Shown here: piece after piece, positions 1 through 5,203 of the stretch
How positions within the stretch are numbered: position 1 is the first letter of the stretch
Layout: every line of letters starts with the position of its first letter
DNA from: Spirochaetaceae bacterium
GTDB taxonomy: Bacteria; Spirochaetota; Spirochaetia; Treponematales; Breznakiellaceae
DNA: 6,620 bases
Direction: 5' to 3'
Assembly: GCA_031280455.1 (NCBI GenBank)
Contig: JAITGR010000243.1
Location: 1-6,620 of the forward strand
Translations under genes and position numbers: made by a program
Notes under the pieces: model-generated
Told to the model about the DNA's origin: nothing
Databases searched by the model: none
The model's input: the letters and a program-made list of their open reading frames with translations, nothing else

Positions 1-162
1 GCAATACAAAATGATTGGGAAATATTCACCGAAGACAAAGACTTTTTTGAGTATGCAAAGTATCTGCCAATAAAAATCTATCAATTAAAAGACGGACTAA
101 CGCAAAGGCGCCGGCGCTGGTGGAGGGACTTGGTAAAACAATCCCAAAAAATATCTAATTAA
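1..162 (+). CDS. PIN-domain (VapC-like) toxin, C-terminal fragment
   Basis: The reading frame is open from base 1 to a TAA at 160-162 and encodes the last 53 residues of a protein that begins outside the window. The segment IFTEDKDFFEYAKYLPIKIY (residues 8-27) matches the end of PIN-domain ribonucleases of the VapC type: T10-x-D12-x-D14-F15 is the usual T-x-D-x-D-F turn carrying the last acidic metal ligand, followed by the closing hydrophobic strand. VapC proteins are usually toxins that cut RNA and are neutralised by an antitoxin encoded just upstream, here outside the window. The tail is unusually basic and aromatic, with four arginines followed by two tryptophans. G+C is about 37%, far below the neighbouring genes, which suggests acquisition by transfer. 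The family call rests on a short motif; a solitary PIN protein without antitoxin is also possible. Confidence 0.55.
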   Translation, partial: AIQNDWEIFTEDKDFFEYAKYLPIKIYQLKDGLTQRRRRWWRDLVKQSQKISN

Positions 163-172
163 GGCATGCGTG

Positions 173-186
173 GGCGCGTGAGCGCC
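173..186 (+). other. Short GNRA-loop hairpin after the PIN-domain gene
   Basis: GGCGC (173-177) and GCGCC (182-186) pair across a GTGA loop, giving a 5-bp stem with a GNRA-type tetraloop ten bases after the PIN-domain stop codon. No T run follows, so it is not an intrinsic terminator by itself; it may protect the 3' end of the transcript or be chance in G+C-rich DNA. Confidence 0.3.
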
Positions 187-211
187 GCGGATTACTGCCG
201 AAGCGTAGCGG

Positions 212-242
212 GCCTCCCGCGGCGGGGGGCTTGATGTTTTTT
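212..242 (+). terminator. Probable intrinsic terminator between the PIN-domain gene and rpsL
   Basis: GCCTCCC (212-218) pairs with GGGGGGC (224-230) across a five-base loop, a 7-bp stem with one G-T pair. It is followed by TTGATG and then six T (237-242). An alternative fold, GCGGG (208-212) with CCCGC (216-220), competes for the same bases. The T run starts seven bases after the stem, farther than ideal, so efficiency is uncertain. The position suits ending transcription from the acquired upstream gene before rpsL. Confidence 0.45.
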
Positions 243-260
243 GAGTGTTGGGGGTAGTAT
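231..260 (+). promoter_or_regulatory. Weak promoter candidate for rpsL-rpsG
   Basis: TTGATG (231-236) and TAGTAT (255-260) match the sigma-70 hexamers at four of six positions each, with an 18-bp spacer. Transcription would start near 267, leaving a leader of about 63 bases before rpsL. The -35 overlaps the tail of the preceding terminator. Nothing better is visible in 163-329, but a promoter this weak is surprising for a ribosomal operon, so transcription from farther upstream is possible. Confidence 0.25.
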
Positions 261-329
261 TAAAGCATCGCGGCGTGTGGCTGCGTCTGTATTTAATTTT
301 TGGAGTAATGCAAGGAGAATTGTTAGTTC

Positions 330-704
330 ATGCCCACCATTAATCAGTTGGTACGTTTTGGCCGGCAGCAGGTAACGTCTAAATCGAAGTCGCCGGCGCT
401 CAAAAGTTGTCCCCAGAAACGGGGTGTTTGTACTCGTGTTATGACGATGACGCCCAAAAAACCGAATTCCGCTATGCGGAAAGTTGCCCGTGTCCGTTTG
501 TCGCACGGTACGGAAGTAACGGCTTATATCCCGGGTATCGGGCATAATTTGCAGGAGCACTCGGTGGTGCTGGTACGCGGGGGGCGTGTAAAAGACCTTC
601 CGGGTGTCCGCTATCACATAATCCGCGGCGCTAAAGATACGCTGGGTGTGGAAGACCGCAAGCGCGGCCGTTCCCGGTATGGCGCAAAGCGGCCAAAAGC
701 ATAA
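330..704 (+). CDS. rpsL: 30S ribosomal protein S12
   Basis: S12 sits at the interface of the 30S subunit near the decoding centre and takes part in tRNA selection. The 124-residue product has the exact length of the E. coli protein and aligns without gaps. Visible signatures are [11 protein letters not shown] (27-37), TPKKPNSA (41-48), GHNLQEHSV and [15 protein letters not shown]43 and K88, whose replacement gives streptomycin resistance in other bacteria, are both wild type, so no resistance genotype is seen. D89, the residue methylthiolated by RimO in E. coli, is also present. An AAGGAG ribosome binding site lies at 312-317, twelve bases before the ATG, rather far but the only good one. rpsG follows after 18 bases. 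Upstream is an unrelated AT-rich gene, not rpoC as is common in bacteria. Confidence 0.98.
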   Translation: MPTINQLVRFGRQQVTSKSKSPALKSCPQKRGVCTRVMTMTPKKPNSAMRKVARVRLSHGTEVTAYIPGIGHNLQEHSVVLVRGGRVKDLPGVRYHIIRGAKDTLGVEDRKRGRSRYGAKRPKA

Positions 705-722
705 AATAAGGAAGGTCTGAAT

Positions 723-1196
723 ATGGGACGCAAAAAAAAGGCAATTGCCCGGGTTATTCTGCCCGACCCAAAGTACAATAGTGTTATTCTTTCCAAATTT
801 GTAAACCGTATGATGTGGGAAGGCAAGCGCTCGATTTCTTTGAATATTGTTCACGGCGCGCTGGACGAACTGCGCGTTAAGATAGCGGATAAAGAGCCGC
901 TGGAAATATTTCTTAAAGCGATTGACAATGTTAAGCCTGTTGTCGAAGTTAAATCCCGCAGGGTAGGGGGAGCGACGTATCAGGTTCCGGTCGAAATCCG
1001 CGAGGCGCGGCGCGAGGCTCTGGGGATGCGCTGGCTTATCAACGCGGCGCGTTCGCGTTCAGGACATGCCATGTCCGAACGGCTCGCCGCCGAGCTGGCC
1101 GATGCGTACAACAATACCGGCACTGCCTACAAAAAGAAAGAAGATACGCACAAAATGGCCGAGGCGAACAAGGCATTTACGCACTACCGCTGGTAG
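723..1196 (+). CDS. rpsG: 30S ribosomal protein S7
   Basis: S7 nucleates assembly of the 30S head by binding the 3' major domain of 16S rRNA and contacts E-site tRNA. The 157-residue product is typical in length (about 156). Recognisable parts are the N-terminal [10 protein letters not shown], the [11 protein letters not shown] helix (25-35), a central [20 protein letters not shown] stretch (the beta-hairpin region), [23 protein letters not shown] and the C-terminal [10 protein letters not shown]. An AAGGAAGGT ribosome binding site at 708-716 precedes the ATG by six bases. It is cotranscribed with rpsL and closed by a strong terminator 17 bases after the stop. Neither fusA nor tuf follows, so the string ends after two genes. 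In E. coli S7 represses its own operon from the rpsL-rpsG gap; the 18-base gap here is too short for a structure of that size. Confidence 0.97.
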   Translation: MGRKKKAIARVILPDPKYNSVILSKFVNRMMWEGKRSISLNIVHGALDELRVKIADKEPLEIFLKAIDNVKPVVEVKSRRVGGATYQVPVEIREARREALGMRWLINAARSRSGHAMSERLAAELADAYNNTGTAYKKKEDTHKMAEANKAFTHYRW

Positions 1197-1213
1197 GCCG
1201 CCGGGGAACACTC

Positions 1214-1268
1214 GTGGCGAGGCTGTCCGGCAGTAAAAGCGGTGCCGGAAGCCTCGCCGCCGCTTTTT
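1214..1268 (+). terminator. Intrinsic terminator of rpsL-rpsG
   Basis: A long two-part stem: GGCGAGGCT (1216-1224) pairs with AGCCTCGCC (1250-1258), extended outward by two pairs (1214-1215 with 1259-1260, one G-T). After a one-base bulge at 1225, TCCGGC (1226-1231) pairs with GCCGGA (1244-1249) around a 12-base loop. TTTTT follows at 1264-1268, four bases after the stem. The T run lies only on the plus-strand side, so it mainly stops rpsL-rpsG transcription. Its T run overlaps the stop codon of the convergent zinc-ribbon gene. Confidence 0.88.
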
Positions 1269-1566
1269 AGCGGGTAAGCACGAAAAGCAATATCGAACAG
1301 ATTAGTATAAAAAAGCCGGTGCAGACGGCCAAAAGCGGCGAGATGCGCGCTGTTTTTGGGGGGCGTCCGGCGTTCGTGGCGGGCTTTTTCCCCGATGAAT
1401 AGCCGCAGCGGGGGCAGCCTTTGGAAAAAAGCCCCGCATCACCTAAAAAGCCGCATTTGGGGCAGCGTATCGAGGCAAAAAAACGGCCGCATTTGGGGCA
1501 GCGGCTGGCGTTTTGCGGGACGCAGGTGTGGCAGTTGTCGCAAAAAAACCGGGGCGCTTTGCTCAT
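1267..1566 (-). CDS. Small tail-anchored zinc-ribbon membrane protein
   Basis: I do not recognise a named family. The 99-residue product has four cysteine-pair knuckles: C9/C12 (with C15), C23/C26, C35/C38 and C51/C54, three of them in CPKCG/CPRCG form typical of rubredoxin-like zinc ribbons. The spacing would allow two zinc sites. A basic, proline-rich linker (residues 59-75) leads to a single hydrophobic segment at about 77-97 and a final TR, so the ribbons probably face the cytoplasm and the protein is tail-anchored. GGAG lies five bases before the ATG (complement of 1572-1575). It starts 19 bases after the fmdB-type stop on the same strand and is almost certainly cotranscribed with it. 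The binding partner is unknown; zinc ribbons of this kind commonly mediate protein or nucleic-acid contacts. Confidence 0.8.
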   Translation of the reverse strand: MSKAPRFFCDNCHTCVPQNASRCPKCGRFFASIRCPKCGFLGDAGLFSKGCPRCGYSSGKKPATNAGRPPKTARISPLLAVCTGFFILICSILLFVLTR

Positions 1567-1585
1567 ACCCGCTCCGCCCGCACGT

Positions 1586-1870
1586 CTATCCGGCGGCTTT
1601 TTCCGCGCACGTGCCGCTTTCCGCTTTTGGGCAGGAGGCGCAGGGAGGCGCGGCGGCCGGCTTTTTCGGCTCTTCGGCTTTAGCGTGCGCGCCGGAGCTG
1701 TCGGTTACATAAAACCCGCGCCCCTTAAAAATGACCCCGCCGCCGCCGTTAATAAGCCGGCGCACTTCTTTACCGCATTCGGAACATACTTTTACGGGCT
1801 CGTCCGCCATGCTCTGAAAAAGCTCAAAGTGGCGGCCGCAGCCTCGACATTCATATTCATACGTTGGCAT
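1586..1870 (-). CDS. FmdB-family zinc-ribbon protein
   Basis: The N-terminus MPTYEYECRGCGRHFELFQS followed by MADEPVKVCSECG is the classic FmdB/CxxC_CXXC_SSSS domain, with one zinc ribbon from C8/C11 and C29/C32. It continues with the conserved RRLINGGGGVIFKGRGFYVTD block (37-57). Residues 58-94 are Ala/Lys/Pro-rich and hold three further cysteines (C77, C80, C88); a low-complexity Cys-bearing tail is usual in this family. The name comes from a putative regulator of formamidase in Methylophilus, but the role of most members is unknown and no amidase gene is nearby. It is the first gene of a two-gene unit with the membrane zinc-ribbon protein. No Shine-Dalgarno sequence precedes the ATG, and a promoter at 1877-1905 predicts a leaderless message. 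Family assignment is firm; function is not. Confidence 0.9.
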   Translation of the reverse strand: MPTYEYECRGCGRHFELFQSMADEPVKVCSECGKEVRRLINGGGGVIFKGRGFYVTDSSGAHAKAEEPKKPAAAPPCASCPKAESGTCAEKAAG

Positions 1871-1876
1871 GTCTAT

Positions 1877-1905
1877 ACCATAGCCGTTTTCATACTTTTG
1901 TTCAA
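1877..1905 (-). promoter_or_regulatory. Promoter of the fmdB-type gene, predicted leaderless
   Basis: On the minus strand TTGAAC (complement of 1900-1905) and TATGGT (complement of 1877-1882) are separated by exactly 17 bp, each matching the sigma-70 consensus at four of six positions. Start seven bases beyond the -10 falls on 1870, the A of the ATG. The 30 bases before the ATG contain no GGAG-like sequence, which fits a leaderless transcript. Confidence 0.5.
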
Positions 1906-1921
1906 TAGCGCGGCATCCCTC

Positions 1922-1950
1922 TTAAAAAAAGTGTAACGGCTTGGTATACT
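1922..1950 (+). promoter_or_regulatory. Promoter of tatT, predicted near-leaderless
   Basis: TTAAAA (1922-1927, four of six) and TATACT (1945-1950, five of six) have a 17-bp spacer. Transcription should begin near 1957, two bases before the ATG at 1959. No Shine-Dalgarno sequence is present. It lies back to back with the fmdB promoter in an 88-bp divergent gap; the two -35 boxes are 16 bp apart, so both promoters could respond to one bound factor. Confidence 0.5.
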
Positions 1951-1958
1951 GGCCAATT

Positions 1959-2846
1959 ATGGTTGCGTTACGGCGATTTTGTATGGTTTTTCTGGCAGGG
2001 TGCGGGTTTTTCTGCGCTTCGTGCGCCAGCGTGAATACTGCGCAAATGGCGCAGAAATTGAACCCCGGCACAATCAAGATGCTGTTACCCGGCATTATCT
2101 CAGGCGGCGAGCGAAAGCTGGCAAAGCACCCCGGAGACTGGGCGCAGTCGCTCGAAACCGGTTCGTACTGCGTGATGAACGCGAACGCTTTTATTCAGGG
2201 GCCTGCCGCTATGCTGCCGCCTGACGCATTTCAAAAACGCGACCGCGAATACAACCGCGCAAAAAAAGAATACCTGCGCGGCGTTGCGATACTGCGCGCG
2301 GCGCTGGAAAAAAAGTATCCCGGGTTTAACAGCGCGTACGGAACGCCGCGCTTCGCCGCCGCGAGCGCCGCGCTTACCAAAGACGATGTGCCGGTGCTCT
2401 ACTGGACTGTCGCCGGTACGATGGCCGCCTACTCGCTCGACCCGCTGGATATGGCGCTCGGGCTTAAACTGCCGGAATTGACCGCGCTCATTCTGCGCGC
2501 GTACGACCTGAATCCAGACTACAGCGATGGCGCGCTGGACGATTTCTTCATTCTGTTTTACGGTTCGCTTCCCCGCGAAATGGGCGGCGACCGGGACAAA
2601 GCGAAGCGGCACTACGAGCTGGCGCTTAAAAAAGCGGCCGGCAGGTCGGCGGGGCCCTATGTGTCGTGGGCGCAGGCAATTTGCATTCCCGAGCAGAACT
2701 ACCCCGAATTCAAAAAAAATCTGGAGGCGGCGCTTGCCATAAACCCGAACGCCTATATGCCGCTGCGCCTTAACAATCTAATTGCCCAGCGTACCGCCCG
2801 CTATCTTTTGGACAGCGCGGGGTATAAATTTATTGATGCCGAATAG
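1959..2846 (+). CDS. tatT: TatT-family TRAP-transporter-associated lipoprotein
   Basis: TatT proteins are helical, TPR-like periplasmic lipoproteins; the T. pallidum prototype (TP0956) assembles with a TRAP substrate-binding protein (TatP). This 295-residue product shows the family pattern: AKKEYLRGVAILRAALEKKYP, then PVLYWTVAGTMAAYSLDPLD, LILRAYDLNPDYSDGA, GSLPREMGGDRDKAKRHYEL, ALAINPNAYMPLRLNNLIAQ and a final RTARYLLDS. The N-terminus MVALRRFCMVFLAGCGFFCASC is a lipoprotein signal with two possible lipidation sites: LAGC at C15 has the better box, C22 leaves a more normal hydrophobic core. I chose ATG 1959 over an in-frame TTG at 1941, because 1941 lies upstream of the -10 box and would not be transcribed from it. 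No TRAP binding protein or permease gene is adjacent, so the partner is encoded elsewhere or absent. hemC begins 54 bases downstream. Confidence 0.85.
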   Translation: MVALRRFCMVFLAGCGFFCASCASVNTAQMAQKLNPGTIKMLLPGIISGGERKLAKHPGDWAQSLETGSYCVMNANAFIQGPAAMLPPDAFQKRDREYNRAKKEYLRGVAILRAALEKKYPGFNSAYGTPRFAAASAALTKDDVPVLYWTVAGTMAAYSLDPLDMALGLKLPELTALILRAYDLNPDYSDGALDDFFILFYGSLPREMGGDRDKAKRHYELALKKAAGRSAGPYVSWAQAICIPEQNYPEFKKNLEAALAINPNAYMPLRLNNLIAQRTARYLLDSAGYKFIDAE

Positions 2847-2858
2847 GCCGCGTTTCGT

Positions 2859-2880
2859 GCGGGCGCGCCGCCGGTTTTTT
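2859..2880 (+). terminator. Weak terminator-like hairpin between tatT and hemC
   Basis: GCGG (2859-2862) can pair with CCGC (2868-2871) around a five-base loop, followed after CGG by six T (2875-2880). The stem is only 4 bp, so it may act as a pause or partial terminator. No promoter is evident between here and hemC, which favours read-through from tatT. Confidence 0.25.
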
Positions 2881-2900
2881 CAAACTTGAGGGTAGGTGAA

Positions 2901-3821
2901 ATGAGCGGCGGTACAACGATACGGGTAGGCAGCAGGGAGAGCGCGCTTGCGGTGCGGCAGACGGAATTGTTCCTCGAAACCCTGCGCCGCGTTTCCGGCG
3001 CGCCGGATTTTACCCTGCATACATTCAAAACAACCGGCGACAAAATACAAACGATGAGCTTGCGTGGCATAGGCGGGAAGGGTCTGTTCGTAAAAGAACT
3101 GGACGAAGCGCTTCTTGAAGGCCGCATTGACATGGCGGTGCACAGCCTTAAAGATATTCCGGTAACATTGGGCAGCGGCATAAAAATTGCCTGTTTTTCC
3201 CGCCGCGAAGACCCAAGAGATGTTCTTATACTGTCTGAAAAACTAGCCAAAATCGCTGGTTTGTCCGTAAAAAACTTTTTACGCGACAAAAACATACTCC
3301 GCGTGGGTTGTTCGAGCAAGCGCCGCTGTCTGCAGTTAGAGCATCTGCGTCCCGCCTGGCAAACCGCGCCGGTACGCGGCAACGTTCCCCGCCGGCTCGA
3401 AAAACTTGACGGCGGCGAGTTCGACGCGCTGATTTTGGCGGCGTCGGGGTTAAAGCGCCTCGGGCTTACAGCGCGTATCAGCCATTATTTTGAATTTGAT
3501 GAAATGCTGCCGGCGGCGGGGCAGGGGATACTTGCCGCGACGGTGCGGGAAGACGCGCACTTTGATTTTCTCTCGGAAGCCTCCGACAAAGACAGCCACG
3601 CCTGCGCGTATGCCGAACGCGCCTTTATCCGCGAAATGGGCGGCGACTGTTCCTCGCCGATAGCGGCGTATGCCCGCATGCAATCGGCGCAGTTGGAACT
3701 CCACGCGCGCTTCTATTCCCAGGAATCCGGCGCGCTCTGCGACGCTTCCACACGGGGCATACCGGAAGAAGCCGAAACGCTGGGAATCGGGCTGGCCGCT
3801 AAAATGCGGACGGAATCATAA
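2901..3821 (+). CDS. hemC: Hydroxymethylbilane synthase (porphobilinogen deaminase)
   Basis: This cytoplasmic enzyme joins four porphobilinogen molecules into hydroxymethylbilane, the linear precursor of haem, sirohaem and cobalamin. The 306-residue product has the full set of signatures: GSRESALAVRQ (10-20), RGIGGKGLFVKELDEALLEG, HSLKDIP with catalytic Asp85, SSKRRCLQL (substrate-binding Arg141/142), RGNVPRRLEKLD (Arg159/165), LPAAGQGILA, and GGDCSSPIAAYA, in which Cys250 carries the dipyrromethane cofactor. Length is normal. ATG 2901 is preferred over an in-frame TTG at 2886 because GAGG (2888-2891) sits nine bases before it and the family's N-terminus then aligns. No other tetrapyrrole gene is in the window, so the end product cannot be told. 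The gene follows tatT by 54 bases, probably on one transcript, and its 3' end overlaps argC by 23 bp on the opposite strand. Confidence 0.96.
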   Translation: MSGGTTIRVGSRESALAVRQTELFLETLRRVSGAPDFTLHTFKTTGDKIQTMSLRGIGGKGLFVKELDEALLEGRIDMAVHSLKDIPVTLGSGIKIACFSRREDPRDVLILSEKLAKIAGLSVKNFLRDKNILRVGCSSKRRCLQLEHLRPAWQTAPVRGNVPRRLEKLDGGEFDALILAASGLKRLGLTARISHYFEFDEMLPAAGQGILAATVREDAHFDFLSEASDKDSHACAYAERAFIREMGGDCSSPIAAYARMQSAQLELHARFYSQESGALCDASTRGIPEEAETLGIGLAAKMRTES

Positions 3822-4923
3822 CCAGGCCTTCGCGCTCGTCAAAACCGAAAATGATGTTCATGTTTTGCAGTGCCTGGCCGGCGGCGCCCTTAACCATATT
3901 GTCAATCGCGGCGCATACGATAAGCGTTTCGCCGTTTTGGTCGATAGAAACCGAAATATCGCAGAAATTCGACCCGCGCACGCGGCCAGTCGCAGGAAAA
4001 ATCCCTTCAGGAAGTACGCGGACAAAGGGTTCGTTTTCGTAGAAATCGCGGTACACCTGGCGATACGCTTCGGCGCGTTCCGTGATTTCCCGCGTGGGCG
4101 GACGGGGTGCGGCAGGGCAGGGCGCTCGTTTTTCGGCATCGCCAAGCGGAATATAGACCGTGGCGAGAATGCCCCGGTTCATGGGCGCGAGGTGGGGGGT
4201 AAAAATGAGCGGTCGCGGGCGCGGCGGCGGTGTTTTTTCCATATAAAAGAAATTCCGGCTTATTTCGGGCGTGTGCCGGTGCGCGCCGGTTTTGTACGGC
4301 GTGCAGGAATCGGAACATTCGGGGAAGTGGTACGCCCGCCCGGGCTCGCGCCCCGCGCCGCTGATTCCCGACACCGCGTTGGCGATGACGAGGCCGCCGC
4401 CCGCAAGGCCGCGCCGCAGCGCCGGAAATGCGGCAAGCGAGGCCGCCGTCGGGTAGCAGCCCGGATTGCCGATAATGACCGGCGCGTATGCTTTTTCGCG
4501 GCCAAGGGCGGCTATTTTTTCACGATTCAGCTCCGGCAGCCCGTACACCGCCGCCTCGTGCAGAGCGCCGCCGGTACATGGCAGTCCGTACCAAGCCGTG
4601 TAGGTTTCCGCATCGGAACCAAAACGAAAATCGGCGGATAAATCAATAAACGGAATGGAGCGCTGCGCGGCAGACTGCGCCAATGCGCCGGCGTGGCCGT
4701 TTGGCCGCGCGGAAAAGACGACATCCGCCTTTGCGAATACCCCATCGACATCCGTCAGCGTCAGTGGAACGGCCTTTGTAAACGACGGGTACACAGCGTC
4801 CAGCCGCGTGCCGGTCGCACTTGCCGAAGCGGCCAGCAGCGAACGAACGCGCGGGTGCCCCGACAAAAGCCGCACAAGCTCCGAACCCGCGTACCCCGTC
4901 GCCCCGATAACAGCGGCAATCAT
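3799..4923 (-). CDS. argC: N-acetyl-gamma-glutamyl-phosphate reductase
   Basis: ArgC catalyses the NADPH-dependent reduction of N-acetyl-glutamyl-phosphate to the semialdehyde, the third step of arginine biosynthesis, in the cytoplasm. The 374-residue product begins with the nucleotide-binding loop MIAAVIGATGYAGSELVRLL. It contains the catalytic motif GNPGCYPT with Cys156, NAVSGISGAGR, the AHRHTPEI histidine region (probably His217), FTPHLAPMNRGI and the terminal KGAAGQALQNMN-FGFDEREGL block. It is slightly long for the family (about 345); part of the excess is an Ala/Pro-rich stretch near residues 263-285. The frame stays open 14 codons upstream of 4923, but the nucleotide-binding fold starts at this ATG. 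There is no Shine-Dalgarno sequence, and a promoter at 4930-4958 predicts a leaderless message. No other arg gene is adjacent. Its end overlaps hemC, and I see no terminator there. Confidence 0.97.
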   Translation of the reverse strand: MIAAVIGATGYAGSELVRLLSGHPRVRSLLAASASATGTRLDAVYPSFTKAVPLTLTDVDGVFAKADVVFSARPNGHAGALAQSAAQRSIPFIDLSADFRFGSDAETYTAWYGLPCTGGALHEAAVYGLPELNREKIAALGREKAYAPVIIGNPGCYPTAASLAAFPALRRGLAGGGLVIANAVSGISGAGREPGRAYHFPECSDSCTPYKTGAHRHTPEISRNFFYMEKTPPPRPRPLIFTPHLAPMNRGILATVYIPLGDAEKRAPCPAAPRPPTREITERAEAYRQVYRDFYENEPFVRVLPEGIFPATGRVRGSNFCDISVSIDQNGETLIVCAAIDNMVKGAAGQALQNMNIIFGFDEREGLVMIPSAF

Positions 4924-4929
4924 ACGAGC

Positions 4930-4958
4930 AGTATACCAAAGTGCCCGTGGCCGGACAA
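4930..4958 (-). promoter_or_regulatory. Promoter of argC, predicted leaderless
   Basis: On the minus strand TTGTCC (complement of 4953-4958) and TATACT (complement of 4930-4935) are 17 bp apart. The -10 and its flank, GGTATACT, are identical to those of the tatT promoter. The predicted start is 4923, exactly the A of the argC ATG, and no ribosome binding site lies between. No ARG-box-like operator was recognised. Confidence 0.5.
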
Positions 4959-4984
4959 GCGTCACGCATTACGCAACGGGTGGC

Positions 4985-5107
4985 GGCAAGCATGAACAAC
5001 TCACAAGTCCCGTTACGTACATATTCAGTATCGTATTTGGCTGTCCTGCCTTTGCCACGGTGCCATTTCCCTTTTCCGTTCAGGAACGGCCCGCCGGGAG
5101 TCAAAAC
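4985..5107 (-). pseudogene. IS630-type transposase remnant
   Basis: In one minus-strand frame the segment KYDTEYVRNGTCELFM (about 5038-4991) reads like the conserved central part of IS630-family transposases (typically K-Y-D-Y-E-Y-x-R-N-G-T-x-x-L-F). It is preceded by a basic, glycine-rich stretch (to about 5101) that resembles the usual P-G-rich lead-in. The upstream catalytic Asp region and the downstream DDE residues are absent: a stop closes the frame at about 5150, and beyond 4991 the similarity fades into the argC promoter. No terminal inverted repeats or TA duplication could be assigned. I read it as a decayed fragment of an insertion sequence, not an expressed gene. The identification is by memory of family wording. 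Bases 5138-5203, on to the serS stop, hold nothing recognisable. Confidence 0.5.
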
Positions 5108-5203
5108 CATTTGGGCCGGGCTTACTACACTCAACACCTTGCTTGCCTACCGCCTATGGCTGACCTGATTTTGTGGGTCAAGTTTAGGCGTGGAGGGGGG
5201 GTA

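Noticed and set aside
330..704. Possible streptomycin-resistance allele of rpsL
   Set aside because: Lys43 and Lys88 are both wild type and the surrounding motifs are normal.
1356..1936. Two plus-strand open frames opposite the zinc-ribbon and fmdB-type genes
   Set aside because: Both are antisense to small proteins with clear CxxC motifs on the minus strand; their translations show no motif.
2100..2612. 170-codon minus-strand open frame opposite tatT
   Set aside because: It lies entirely within tatT, whose protein fits a known family; the antisense translation has no domain pattern.
3670..4641. 323-codon plus-strand open frame antisense to argC
   Set aside because: It is a shadow of argC created by high G+C at third positions: Arg/Gly/Ala-rich, no recognisable domain, while the opposite strand encodes a canonical ArgC.
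5076..5089. Hairpin CCGTT-CAGG-AACGG as a terminator after serS
   Set aside because: The T run lies on the wrong side for the minus strand, and on the plus strand no gene precedes it.
5161..5180. Inverted repeat TGACC / GGTCA downstream of serS
   Set aside because: Only 5 bp with a 10-base loop and no T run; expected by chance.
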